Source: Gemmatimonadota bacterium
GTDB taxonomy: Bacteria; Latescibacterota; UBA2968; UBA8231
NCBI GenBank assembly: GCA_009841115.1
Contig: VXML01000054.1
Coordinates: 1 to 40,736 of the forward strand
Direction: 5' to 3'
DNA: 40,736 nucleotides
In this document: positions 16,212-23,847 of the stretch, piece by piece
Numbering within the stretch: position 1 is the first letter of the stretch
How the letters are laid out: each line of letters begins with the position of its first letter
The notes under the pieces: generated by a model
The model's input: the letters and a program-made list of their open reading frames with translations, nothing else
Databases searched by the model: none
Told to the model about the DNA's origin: nothing
Translations under genes and position numbers: made by a program

Positions 16212-17639
16212 TTAGCGCCTCGTCAGCAAGACGACCCAAGGGCCGTCTCGGGGAGGGGCTAGTCGTATTATGGTGTCGCCATTCAAGTCAGCGGCGGAGG
16301 TCCAAGTGCTGGCGGCAATGTCGAGCCATTGGACCTGGAAGGTGCCTTCTGCTCCGGTTAGATCGAGACCTGCCGTACCACCATCGGTAAAGTAGAGCGC
16401 GTACTGGCGGCCGGGGACTTGGCTGAGATAGGCCTCGTTGGCAGCGCGGTCGCTCAGCAGGGCGCTGTCGGAATCTGGCTCGGCGTTGAAAAAGTCGAAG
16501 ACCTCGGACAGCATGCGACCGCTGCGAATGTGGGCTTGGGCTTGGGGGCTTAGCCCGATGCCGGAATCCGGCCGGTGAAAGCGGCTGGAGGCGAAGCCGC
16601 CGATGAGGTTGCGCCAAAAGCACTGGGTGGCGTGGCGGTCGTCGATGCCGCGACTTTGGCTTTTATGCGTCTGAGCGCCGTATATCTTAGTCGAATTGAT
16701 CGGCCGAGGCTGCATGGCGATGTACTGCCACACCCACTGGGCGTGATTCCAGTTGGTCTGCTCGCGCTGCCAGCTATTCTGCGAGATGTCGATGAAAGAG
16801 TACTGCTCCGGGTGGTCGAAGGTGGCGCGATGCGTCTGCCCGCGCACGTCCCATTCGTCCCACATTTCAGTGGTTTCAACGGTCTTGCCCGCTCGCTGTG
16901 CCCGTTTCTTGATGTAGTCGTTCCAATAGGCACCCCACGCCGGGTCGCCGCTGGTCTCGTTGTCCATGCAGTAGAGCACGTGGTCGTAGGGGAGGGAGTG
17001 CTTGAGGACTTGATTGACGAAGGCTTGTTGGTAGGGCAGCACGACTTGGTTGTTGCGCAAGGTGGGGACGGTGTAGAAAAAGGGCTGCCAGTTGCCGCCG
17101 GGGTGGGCGGGATAGTCCGTTTCTAGACCCGATTCTTCGACGGTGTAATTGATGTTGTTGGCCGGATTGAGGGGGCTCTTTTCCCAATGTTCTCGGCTGT
17201 GGTCAAAGCGGTCCCACATTTCTATCTGGACGATGATGTCGCGCTCGGCGGTCCAGCGCAAAAAATCGGCAAAGCGCTGCCAATACGTCGGGTTCCAGCG
17301 GTTGAGGTCGTACTGGCCGTCGGCAGCTTGATGAAAGGCTGGGACCTCATAGCCGTAGATACGGCGGTCGCTCATGGTATTGCGCACGTAGTTGCCGCCG
17401 ACTGATTGCAGGAGGTCGAGATGAGCTTCGAGGTCGGGTATTTGGAAGAGGCAGTCTTTGATCGTGCCGCCTAGCAGGAGCACGGGTTGGCCTTTGTATT
17501 GCCAGTAGCGCGGATTGGCGGCGTAGGGCTGGATGCGGTCGGAATTGGCTTGGGCTTGGGTCATGGAGGCTAGGCTGGTGATGAGGGTGACTAGGATGCA
17601 ATGCGAAAGGTGACTAGCGCTAAAGGGGCGGATTTTCAC
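16212..17639 (-). CDS. Exported glycoside-hydrolase-like protein with C-terminal collagen-binding-like domain
   Basis: 475 aa. N-terminal signal peptide about 1-32 (LVTLITSLASMTQAQA). The core begins ANPRYWQYKGQPVLLLGGT, as in DUF4038/cellulase-like barrels, with DLEAHLDLLQSVGGNYVRNT and CMDNETSGD (N227-E228, candidate acid/base). DRHATQCFWRNLIGG and a final beta-rich 380-475 segment (RQYALYFTDGGTAGLDL, FQVQWLDIA, WVVLLTRR) resemble the 'putative collagen-binding domain' found after such barrels. GTG start 17639, AGGAAGG upstream at long spacing, so the start is less certain. First gene of the cluster ending at 12580. Expected to release sugars in the periplasm or outside the cell. Confidence 0.75.
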   Translation of the reverse strand: MKIRPFSASHLSHCILVTLITSLASMTQAQANSDRIQPYAANPRYWQYKGQPVLLLGGTIKDCLFQIPDLEAHLDLLQSVGGNYVRNTMSDRRIYGYEVPAFHQAADGQYDLNRWNPTYWQRFADFLRWTAERDIIVQIEMWDRFDHSREHWEKSPLNPANNINYTVEESGLETDYPAHPGGNWQPFFYTVPTLRNNQVVLPYQQAFVNQVLKHSLPYDHVLYCMDNETSGDPAWGAYWNDYIKKRAQRAGKTVETTEMWDEWDVRGQTHRATFDHPEQYSFIDISQNSWQREQTNWNHAQWVWQYIAMQPRPINSTKIYGAQTHKSQSRGIDDRHATQCFWRNLIGGFASSRFHRPDSGIGLSPQAQAHIRSGRMLSEVFDFFNAEPDSDSALLSDRAANEAYLSQVPGRQYALYFTDGGTAGLDLTGAEGTFQVQWLDIAASTWTSAADLNGDTIIRLAPPRDGPWVVLLTRR

Positions 17640-17832
17640 GACGGTACTTGAACCTTCCTATTGGGATGCGATTTCTCAATACGTGACATGCGACACCGAG
17701 TTTAAATTCTCGCACAACCTCGACGGTGGGTGCTCCTTAATCCCCTTGTGAAATGTGTAGTCTTTGACGGCGTCGTCGCAATAGGCGCTGAATGCGCTGG
17801 TGCCGCTCGTCGGTCAAGAGAATTCGACTATT

Positions 17833-17874
17833 ATCCATGCAAAATGCTAAAGGGAGTTAGCAAATTGCATGGAT
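17833..17874. promoter_or_regulatory. 42-nt interrupted palindrome in an intergenic region
   Basis: ATCCATGCAA (17833-17842) pairs with TTGCATGGAT (17865-17874); inside, GCTAA (17846-17850) pairs with TTAGC (17857-17861). No T run on either side, so not a simple terminator. The surrounding 301-nt gap (17640-17940) holds no supported gene. Could be an operator, an RNA hairpin or a recombination site. Confidence 0.5.
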
Positions 17875-17940
17875 GTTACCGAGAAACGCAGAATCTCTCG
17901 ACGCGGAAATTTTCCTCTCGCGCAGCGTGCCGTACTAGCC

Positions 17941-18792
17941 TCACACCGCGTCGATTCGCTGCGGTGCTCTTTCCAAAGACAAGCCGTGCTCTGCGGCCCA
18001 TTCGGCGATGGGCCAGTCGATGCCGTTGGGGGCCTCGCGTCCCTGTGTGTCGGCGGTGGCCCCTAGGAGCTGGCGGCCGACGTCGTCGAGATTGGCGACT
18101 ACGGCCGCACTCGGCTGGACCTCGTCGGCGTAGTAGCGCAGGTAGTAGTCGGGGCGGACCCAGCAGTAGTGATAGCCGAACATCGCGACTTTGGAGACGT
18201 GGTCTTGGCTGTTGATCTCTGCGCCGTGGTAGATGCGGCTTTCAAAGAGGAAGGCGTCGCCGGCTTTGAGGCGGGGTTCGAGGTACTCTGCTGGGTGGAT
18301 CTGGTCTTTGGGAATGACGATAGGTTCGGCGAGGCGGTTGCTGCCGGGTGCGAAGAGCGTGGCACCGGTGTGAGGCCCGTCCATGTCGGTGAGGCAGTAG
18401 CCGACCTTGAGGCCAACGCGCGGGAGATGGACGTGGCCCAAGTCGAGGTGGACGCCGACGTCGCGGTGCCAGGTGCAGTCGCCGGGATCGGTGGCGGGCT
18501 GGGGGTGTTTGTAGATCAGGGCCGTGTTGGTTATGTGGATGTGGGTGCCGAGGAGTTGGACGAGGAGCGGGATGACTGCTGAGTCAGTGGCTAGCTTGGC
18601 GAGGGTGGGGTCTTGGACTAACCCGTCGCGGCGGTGCTGGTAATAGCCTTCGTAGGCGAAGTCGTCCATCAGGCGGTCGGCGGCTGTGGCGACTTGCGCA
18701 ATGGTCTCCTGATCGAGCGCGTCGGGGACGATGAGATAGCCGTTGGCGTCGAAGAATTCGCGTTGTTCTGGCGTTAGTCGTGAAAATTGCAC
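17941..18792 (-). CDS. Phytanoyl-CoA dioxygenase (PhyH) family protein
   Basis: 283-aa Fe(II)/2-oxoglutarate oxygenase. H109-x-D111 (CTWHRDVG) and distal H189 (SRIYHGAE) give the metal triad. The position expected for the 2-oxoglutarate Arg reads HVSKVAMFG, with K201 as the nearest basic residue, an apparent Arg-to-Lys change. N-terminus FFDANGYLIVPDAL is typical. GTG start 18792 after a GAGG site that lies in a 12-nt palindrome (ACCTCGCGAGGT). Divergent from the SMP-30-like gene (136 nt apart). Substrate unknown. Confidence 0.9.
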   Translation of the reverse strand: MQFSRLTPEQREFFDANGYLIVPDALDQETIAQVATAADRLMDDFAYEGYYQHRRDGLVQDPTLAKLATDSAVIPLLVQLLGTHIHITNTALIYKHPQPATDPGDCTWHRDVGVHLDLGHVHLPRVGLKVGYCLTDMDGPHTGATLFAPGSNRLAEPIVIPKDQIHPAEYLEPRLKAGDAFLFESRIYHGAEINSQDHVSKVAMFGYHYCWVRPDYYLRYYADEVQPSAAVVANLDDVGRQLLGATADTQGREAPNGIDWPIAEWAAEHGLSLERAPQRIDAV

Positions 18793-18928
18793 GGGACCTC
18801 GCGAGGTGAATGTTGGGAGAGCAGACCATAGCGCACCCGTAGTCGGCTGTCAATAAGGGGCTTGTCGGCGCGGAGACTTTGAATTACCGTCGAGGCCGAC
18901 CTTGTACCCCTATTGCGAAAGGAATGTT

Positions 18929-19783
18929 ATGGCTCTTCTCGATACCCACACTCAAATTTCAGCGATTATCGGAGACTTTGGCAGTGGCCTCGACCACCCC
19001 GAGTGCATTGCTTGGGGCTGCGATGGCTATGCCTATGCCGGCGGCGAAGCGGGCCAGATCTACCGCATTGACTTGGCTCGGCGCGAATTTGAGGAGTTCG
19101 CCTTAGTTGATGGCTTTGTCGGCGGCATTTGTCAGGATGCCCATCACCGCCTGTACGTTTGCAACGGCGACGTCAAGCGCGTCGAGCCGGATGGTGCGGT
19201 CAGCACGTATTGCGACCGCGCGGGCGAGGTGCCGCTGACTGTGGCCAACTACCCGGTCTTTGATGCGGATGGCAATCTGTATGTTTCCAATTCCGGGGGC
19301 TGGCACAAAAACGACGGTTGGATTTGTAAAATTGCCCCGGGAGGCCAAGGCGAGGTTTGGAGCCGTGCCTTGGCAGATTTTCCCAACGGTACGGCGCTGG
19401 ATGCGACGGGCGAATACCTCTATGTGGCCGTGAGCATCAACCCCCGCGTGGCCCGTATCAAGATCGAGGCCGATGGCTGCGCCGGTGCCGCCGAGACCGT
19501 GTTCGAACTTCCGCAGACCGTTCCCGATGGCCTCGCCTTTGACGACGAGGGCACCCTGTACTGCTCCTGCTATCGCCCGGACCGCATCTATCAGTACGCC
19601 GACGGCCAACTCGACGTTTTGGCCGACGATTACGAGGGCACTGCCATGGCGGCCCCGACCAATATCGCCTTCTGCGGCCCGGATCGGTCGCTCTTTCTCA
19701 GCGCCAACTTGGGGCGTTGGCACATAGCGCAATACGATTTGGGTAAGACGGGGATGCCGTTGAACTACCCAGACATTCCCTAG
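18929..19783 (+). CDS. SMP-30/gluconolactonase family protein
   Basis: 284 aa from ATG 18929, chosen for AAAGGA at 6-nt spacing; an in-frame TTG at 18902 is less likely. Six-bladed beta-propeller family. Expected metal ligands E25 (HPECIAWG), N153 (FPNGTALD) and D200 (VPDGLAFD) are all present, so lactonase activity is plausible. No signal peptide. It ends tail-to-tail with the MDR dehydrogenase, sharing CTAG. A sugar-lactone step beside dehydrogenases and the enolase fits oxidative sugar catabolism, by inference. Confidence 0.88.
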   Translation: MALLDTHTQISAIIGDFGSGLDHPECIAWGCDGYAYAGGEAGQIYRIDLARREFEEFALVDGFVGGICQDAHHRLYVCNGDVKRVEPDGAVSTYCDRAGEVPLTVANYPVFDADGNLYVSNSGGWHKNDGWICKIAPGGQGEVWSRALADFPNGTALDATGEYLYVAVSINPRVARIKIEADGCAGAAETVFELPQTVPDGLAFDDEGTLYCSCYRPDRIYQYADGQLDVLADDYEGTAMAAPTNIAFCGPDRSLFLSANLGRWHIAQYDLGKTGMPLNYPDIP

Positions 19784-20871
19784 GTGGCGATCACGACCTG
19801 CGCAGGATTGATGGCTTGGTACTGGGCTTTGTGTGCTGTGATTTCAAATGCCTCCGGCACCTTATCGATTCCTTCTAATACGTGCCGGATGGTGGGTTTC
19901 ATGCTGATGCGTCCCGAGGCCACCAGCCGCACTGTGTACTCTAGATGGGCCTGTGAGCTGATGTCCGGGAAGAGGTAGCGCAGGCTGCGCTCCCGCATCA
20001 GGTCCACATCTAGCTCTAGGGGTCCCCCGAACCAGGAGACGCCCACCAGCTTGCCGCCGGAGCGCACCGCGTGCATGGCCTGTTTGAGCGCCCGGTCGCC
20101 GGCTAGTCCGAGTTTGACGCTGCCGCCAGCGCACTCGAATACCACGTCGGCGCCCTCGCCGCCGGTCAGGTCGCGGATTGCTTCGACTGGATCGTCCTCG
20201 CTGGCGTTGATTGCGTGATCGGCCCCTAGCGCGAGCGAGATCTCGCACGCTTCCGGCCGCACGTCCACGGTGATGAGCTGGCCCGCTCCGCAGGCGCGCG
20301 CAGCCTGCATACTCTCGATGCCCATGCTGCCTTGGCCAAAGACGGCGACGGAATCGCCTGGCCGGATCTGCGCGGTCTCGACGCCGGCGATGCTGTCGCT
20401 CAGTGATTGCAGGGTGGCGGCCTCGCTGTCGGAGATGCGGTCATCGACTTTGACCAGCGCGATGGCCGGGAGCAGGGCGCGCTCGGCAAAGCAGCCGGGC
20501 AATTGGAAGCCGATGATTGGACCGAGTCGGCAGTCGTCGCTGCGCTGGGAGTGGCACATGGGGCAGTCGCCGCAGGGCAGTTTGGCGCGAGCTGCCACGC
20601 GGTCGCCGGGTGCGTAGCCGGTGACGACTGAGCCGACTTCTACAATGCGGGCGCAGAATTCGTGGCCGAAGAGCTGGAGTGGCGCGTCTGTCTCTAGCCG
20701 GCTTTTGACGTGGTCGTACGCTAGGGTCGGAATCCCAAAGGCGAGTTGGGCTTCGGTCGCGCTGGGTTGGACTACTAGCGGCTCGACTAGCACGTGATCG
20801 GGTGGGCAGGCCGCTAGCTCAATGTCGTCGAGCCGCATGTCGCCGAAGGCATAGAAACGCCAGGCTTTCAC
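19780..20871 (-). CDS. Zinc-containing alcohol dehydrogenase family protein (MDR)
   Basis: 363-aa medium-chain dehydrogenase. Structural zinc Cys C100, C103, C106 and C114 (PCGDCPMCHS), catalytic-domain GHEF (H70, E71) and Rossmann GQGSMG (about 179-184) with D in ITVDVRP, favouring NAD. The usual first catalytic Cys is absent (QPSATEAQ), so the catalytic zinc site may be altered. GTG start 20871 with AAAGGAAA upstream. Overlaps the convergent SMP-30-like gene by 4 nt. Likely polyol, sugar or threonine-type dehydrogenase; substrate unknown. Confidence 0.88.
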   Translation of the reverse strand: MKAWRFYAFGDMRLDDIELAACPPDHVLVEPLVVQPSATEAQLAFGIPTLAYDHVKSRLETDAPLQLFGHEFCARIVEVGSVVTGYAPGDRVAARAKLPCGDCPMCHSQRSDDCRLGPIIGFQLPGCFAERALLPAIALVKVDDRISDSEAATLQSLSDSIAGVETAQIRPGDSVAVFGQGSMGIESMQAARACGAGQLITVDVRPEACEISLALGADHAINASEDDPVEAIRDLTGGEGADVVFECAGGSVKLGLAGDRALKQAMHAVRSGGKLVGVSWFGGPLELDVDLMRERSLRYLFPDISSQAHLEYTVRLVASGRISMKPTIRHVLEGIDKVPEAFEITAHKAQYQAINPAQVVIAT

Positions 20872-20884
20872 GGGTGTTTTCCTT

Positions 20885-21217
20885 TTATTCTAGCGCGAAA
20901 AAAGATGCGGTTTCGCTTCGTTCAAACCTCAAAATCGCAGCGTGATGCGTACGAAGAAGAGATATAATTGTATCCACTGAGCAATTGCCCACGCGAACCC
21001 AAATGACTTTGGGCGGATGACCGTGCATAAAGCTTTGCTGGTGAAAGTCCGCATCTTTGGAGACGATGATATAGCCGTTTTGGGCGGCATAATCCCAAAT
21101 ATCCGAATCATCCGATTCCTTCATGCCTATGTCGCGGACATGTAAAGAATTAGGGTACAGATCCTGCAAATCTGCGACCAATCGGTAGGAAAGATTTTGG
21201 TCGTAGAGGAATTTCAT
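20885..21217 (-). CDS. DUF5615 PIN-like toxin candidate
   Basis: 110 aa from ATG 21217 (MKFLYDQNLS). The start LYDQNLS, DIGMKESDDSDIWDYA and IIVSKDADF segments match DUF5615 (PIN-like, predicted RNase). Acidic residues D6 and the SKDADF pair would form the active site. ATG overlaps the upstream antitoxin-like stop as ATGA, so the genes are coupled. A longer frame reaching 21271 would overlap the partner more and lacks support. Lower GC than neighbours. Toxicity is inferred from family pairing. Confidence 0.82.
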   Translation of the reverse strand: MKFLYDQNLSYRLVADLQDLYPNSLHVRDIGMKESDDSDIWDYAAQNGYIIVSKDADFHQQSFMHGHPPKVIWVRVGNCSVDTIISLLRTHHAAILRFERSETASFFALE

Positions 21218-21441
21218 GCTGAAGAGATAGACATAAGTCGACGTTCTCGATCCGCAGCAAAAGCTAAACAAGCGCGAATGTCTTCGTGCGTAAGATCGGG
21301 AAAGTCGCGCAAAATCTCTTCAACAGACATATCCGAGGCGAGATAGTCAAGCACATCATAAACGGTAATCCTCATGCCGCGGATACACGGCTTACCGCTG
21401 CGCTTGCCGGGTTCAATGGTGATGATATGTCGGTAATCCAT
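21214..21441 (-). CDS. DUF433 antitoxin-like DNA-binding protein
   Basis: 75 aa from ATG 21441 (GGAAG just upstream), beginning MDYRHIITIEPGKRSGKPCIRGMRIT in two parts: an ITIEPG start and a GKPCIRGMRITVYDVL core, hallmarks of DUF433. SVEEILRDFPDLTHEDIRACLAFA is a helix-turn-helix-like segment. DUF433 genes regularly precede DUF5615 genes as predicted toxin-antitoxin pairs, exactly the ATGA-overlapping arrangement here. Likely binds its own promoter. Confidence 0.88.
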   Translation of the reverse strand: MDYRHIITIEPGKRSGKPCIRGMRITVYDVLDYLASDMSVEEILRDFPDLTHEDIRACLAFAADRERRLMSISSA

Positions 21442-21602
21442 TGTCTTCCTTCTCAAATTGTGTGAGGCACCTATCTACACGATACCTGTTTTACGCTCTA
21501 CAGATCGGGTCCTAGTCGAAAAAGTATGCCATAGTTCTCCTTGTCTTGCAAGAGATTACGGGAACAACTTTGCGTTTTGCGAGGCCGCCAGCAGGGTGGG
21601 CG

Positions 21603-22406
21603 CTAGCTGGCTCGATTGAGTAGCCAGCCGCGAATGAAGCGGACTTGACTGCGATCGGACTTGCAGATGTCGAGGAAGTGGACGCCCTGCAGGGAGCGGT
21701 ACGCAATCGGGAGAATCTCTTGCATATCCTCGCCGAGATTGCCCAGTGCCTCAATGGCTCGACGGGTGGCGGGACCGGCCATGGAGAACTTGCTCACCCC
21801 GGTGAGGAGGGTGAAGCAGATGTGGGCGTCGCTGTCCTTGATGGTAGAGTACAGGCCGCGCAGGAAATCGCGATTGGCGCGGGCAATGTCCAGAACCTCT
21901 AGCGCATCGAGAATCGGCTTGTCGCATTCATCAACCAGCACCGCCACTCGCTGGCCGCTGCGCTCGTGTAGCACCTTCATCAAGCGGCGGAAGCGGGCCG
22001 GAGCAGTGTCGTCATCGCGAGGGATGACCTCCGCTTCCTCCTCCAAGGCGTTCAGTTGCGCTGAAACTTCCTCCCGCAAGTCGTCCGGTCCTTGGTAGGT
22101 GCCGCTGCTGAAGTCGAGCCGCAGGACAGGATGGCGAACCGACCAGTCCCAGCGGTCGTGGATGTACAGCCCCTCGAACAGCGGCTCGTTGCTCTCGAAC
22201 AGCTCCTTGCAGGTGTCGAGGAACAGGCTCTTGCCGAAGCGCCGGGGACGAGACAGGAAGAAATGCTTGCCCTCGTTGAGCAGCCGGTGGATATAGGCCG
22301 TCTTATCGACGTAGTAGCAATTGTCTTCGCGGATCTCGCGGAAGGTCTGAATGCCGATAGGTAGTTTGCGTTTAGTCATGGACGCCTGAAAGGGTTGTTG
22401 GGCCAT
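21603..22406 (-). CDS. AAA-ATPase-like protein, C-terminally truncated
   Basis: 267 aa from ATG 22406 (GGAG at 7 nt). LPIGIQTFREIREDNCYYVDKT, in two motifs, is the standard start of the AAA-ATPase-like (PF09820) family. Walker A LSRPRRFGKS (K59, S60) and Walker B AVLVDECDKPI (D159-E160) are intact, as is LTGVSKFS (to about 208). Family members run past 500 aa and carry a C-terminal PD-(D/E)XK nuclease domain; here the frame diverges after SKFS and ends 60 aa later. No continuation was seen in other frames downstream (21457-21602 holds no gene). Probably a decayed gene or a shortened variant. Confidence 0.82.
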   Translation of the reverse strand: MAQQPFQASMTKRKLPIGIQTFREIREDNCYYVDKTAYIHRLLNEGKHFFLSRPRRFGKSLFLDTCKELFESNEPLFEGLYIHDRWDWSVRHPVLRLDFSSGTYQGPDDLREEVSAQLNALEEEAEVIPRDDDTAPARFRRLMKVLHERSGQRVAVLVDECDKPILDALEVLDIARANRDFLRGLYSTIKDSDAHICFTLLTGVSKFSMAGPATRRAIEALGNLGEDMQEILPIAYRSLQGVHFLDICKSDRSQVRFIRGWLLNRAS

Positions 22407-22496
22407 GATTTCTCCGAGGAGACGAGGGTTTGCGTGCGGCAAGTCTGAATGGTACTATATCCGCACTCCTTGTCAAAATCCACAGGAGATCGAGTA

Positions 22497-22949
22497 ATGG
22501 CCGAAATGCTCTACTTCACCTACGGGTCCAACTTGCTCCAGAGCCAGATGCAGGCCCGCTGCCCGGGTGCCCGCGTCCACTCTGTGGTGCGCTTGGAAGG
22601 CTATGAACTGTGCTTCCCGATGATCTCCTTTACGCGCAGCGGCATGGGCGTGGCCAGCATCCGGCCCAACAAAGACGCGTACGTCGAAGGCGTTGTCTAT
22701 GCAATGACCGAGGACGACTTCAGACGCCTCGACCACTACGAAAGCGAGGGCACCAAGTACCGGCGGGAGGAAATAACCATACCCGGGCTTGGCAAAGTTT
22801 GGACGTATCTCTCCCGCCTCGACGCCGGACATCACTACTCGCCCTCAGAGGAATATCTCAACGCCGTCATTCAGGGTGCGATTGAGCACGGACTTTCCGA
22901 CGAGTACATTGCCATCTTACACGCTTTTTGGGACAAAGAAGAGGAGTGA
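22497..22949 (+). CDS. Gamma-glutamylcyclotransferase (AIG2/GGCT-like) family protein
   Basis: 150 aa from ATG 22497 with AGGAG at 22484-22488; the earlier in-frame start at 22449 lacks a site. YFTYGSNL (7-13) is the substrate-binding loop and E82 in LDHYESEGTKY is the likely catalytic acid. These proteins release 5-oxoproline from gamma-glutamyl compounds or cut gamma-glutamylamines. Stop is 4 nt before the next gene, so cotranscribed with the PhyH dioxygenase. Confidence 0.88.
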   Translation: MAEMLYFTYGSNLLQSQMQARCPGARVHSVVRLEGYELCFPMISFTRSGMGVASIRPNKDAYVEGVVYAMTEDDFRRLDHYESEGTKYRREEITIPGLGKVWTYLSRLDAGHHYSPSEEYLNAVIQGAIEHGLSDEYIAILHAFWDKEEE

Positions 22950-22953
22950 TTCA

Positions 22954-23841
22954 ATGGCCCAGCAAACCATGACTAACCTTGAACCTTTCGTCGATTCCAC
23001 CTCCCTGCTCGACGCGCCCGAGGCATTGCGCGAGCGTGCAGCCGAGCAGGGCTATTTGTTCTTTCGCTCGCTGTTGGATTCAGAGTCGGTGCTCGACCTG
23101 CGCCGCCAGATCCTCGAAGTTTGTCAGCAGCACGGCTGGCTCGATGACGACGCGCCTTTGATGGACGGGATCGCGCGCGATGGGGAGCTTTTCATCGAAG
23201 GAAACGCGCCCGAGTGGATCGCCTTTTACATCGATGTCCAGCGGTTGCGCGCCTTTAATGCCTTGGCGCTGCATCCGGCGATCATGGCGATGTTCGCCAC
23301 GCTCTTCGGCGAGGAGGCCCTGCCCCACAGCCGCAATATCTGCCGAGTAATTTTTCCCAATGCCCTGACGCACACCACCCCGCCGCACCAAGACAATTTC
23401 TACATCGGCGGCACCGACGAGACGTGGACCGCGTGGATTCCGGCTGGCGACTGTCCGGCCACGTTGGGCAGCTTGGCGGTGGCACCGGGCAGCCACAAGC
23501 TGGGCAAGCTAGACGTGCATCAGGCGACTGGCGCGGGCGGCCACGCCGTCGAGTTGCCCGAAGACACGCTGTGGGCAGGTGGAGACTTTGCCGCCGGCGA
23601 TGTGCTTATATGCCACAGTCTCACGGCGCATCAGGGCCAAGACAACGAAAGCGGCGACCGCCTGCGCATTTCGCTCGACTATCGCTATCAGCCCATGAGC
23701 CACCCCGTCCGCGAAGACTCGCTGGAGCCGCACATGCACTTTACGGATTGGGAGAACATTTACGCCCAGTGGGACGCGGACGACCCGCTCAAGTACTACT
23801 GGTGCGCGTGGGATTTGCAGATCAACCCCCGCATTCGGTAG
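22954..23841 (+). CDS. Phytanoyl-CoA dioxygenase (PhyH) family protein
   Basis: 295 aa from ATG 22954 (GAGGAG at 22941-22946); a longer frame from 22789 would overlap the preceding gene. Metal triad H145-x-D147 (PPHQDNF) with distal H226 (SLTAHQGQDN); R238 in RLRISLDYRY is the 2-oxoglutarate Arg. APGSHKLGKL is typical. Complete active site, unlike the 17941 paralogue. Translationally close to the GGCT-like gene, which hints at an amino-acid or peptide-derived substrate, but this is inference. Convergent with pyrD-like gene (6-nt gap). Confidence 0.92.
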   Translation: MAQQTMTNLEPFVDSTSLLDAPEALRERAAEQGYLFFRSLLDSESVLDLRRQILEVCQQHGWLDDDAPLMDGIARDGELFIEGNAPEWIAFYIDVQRLRAFNALALHPAIMAMFATLFGEEALPHSRNICRVIFPNALTHTTPPHQDNFYIGGTDETWTAWIPAGDCPATLGSLAVAPGSHKLGKLDVHQATGAGGHAVELPEDTLWAGGDFAAGDVLICHSLTAHQGQDNESGDRLRISLDYRYQPMSHPVREDSLEPHMHFTDWENIYAQWDADDPLKYYWCAWDLQINPRIR

Positions 23842-23847
23842 GTATGG

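Noticed and set aside
17730..18215. 161-codon plus-strand open frame
   Set aside because: It overlaps the PhyH gene in antisense for half its length, its composition is Arg/Ser-rich as in shadows, and it has no ribosome site.
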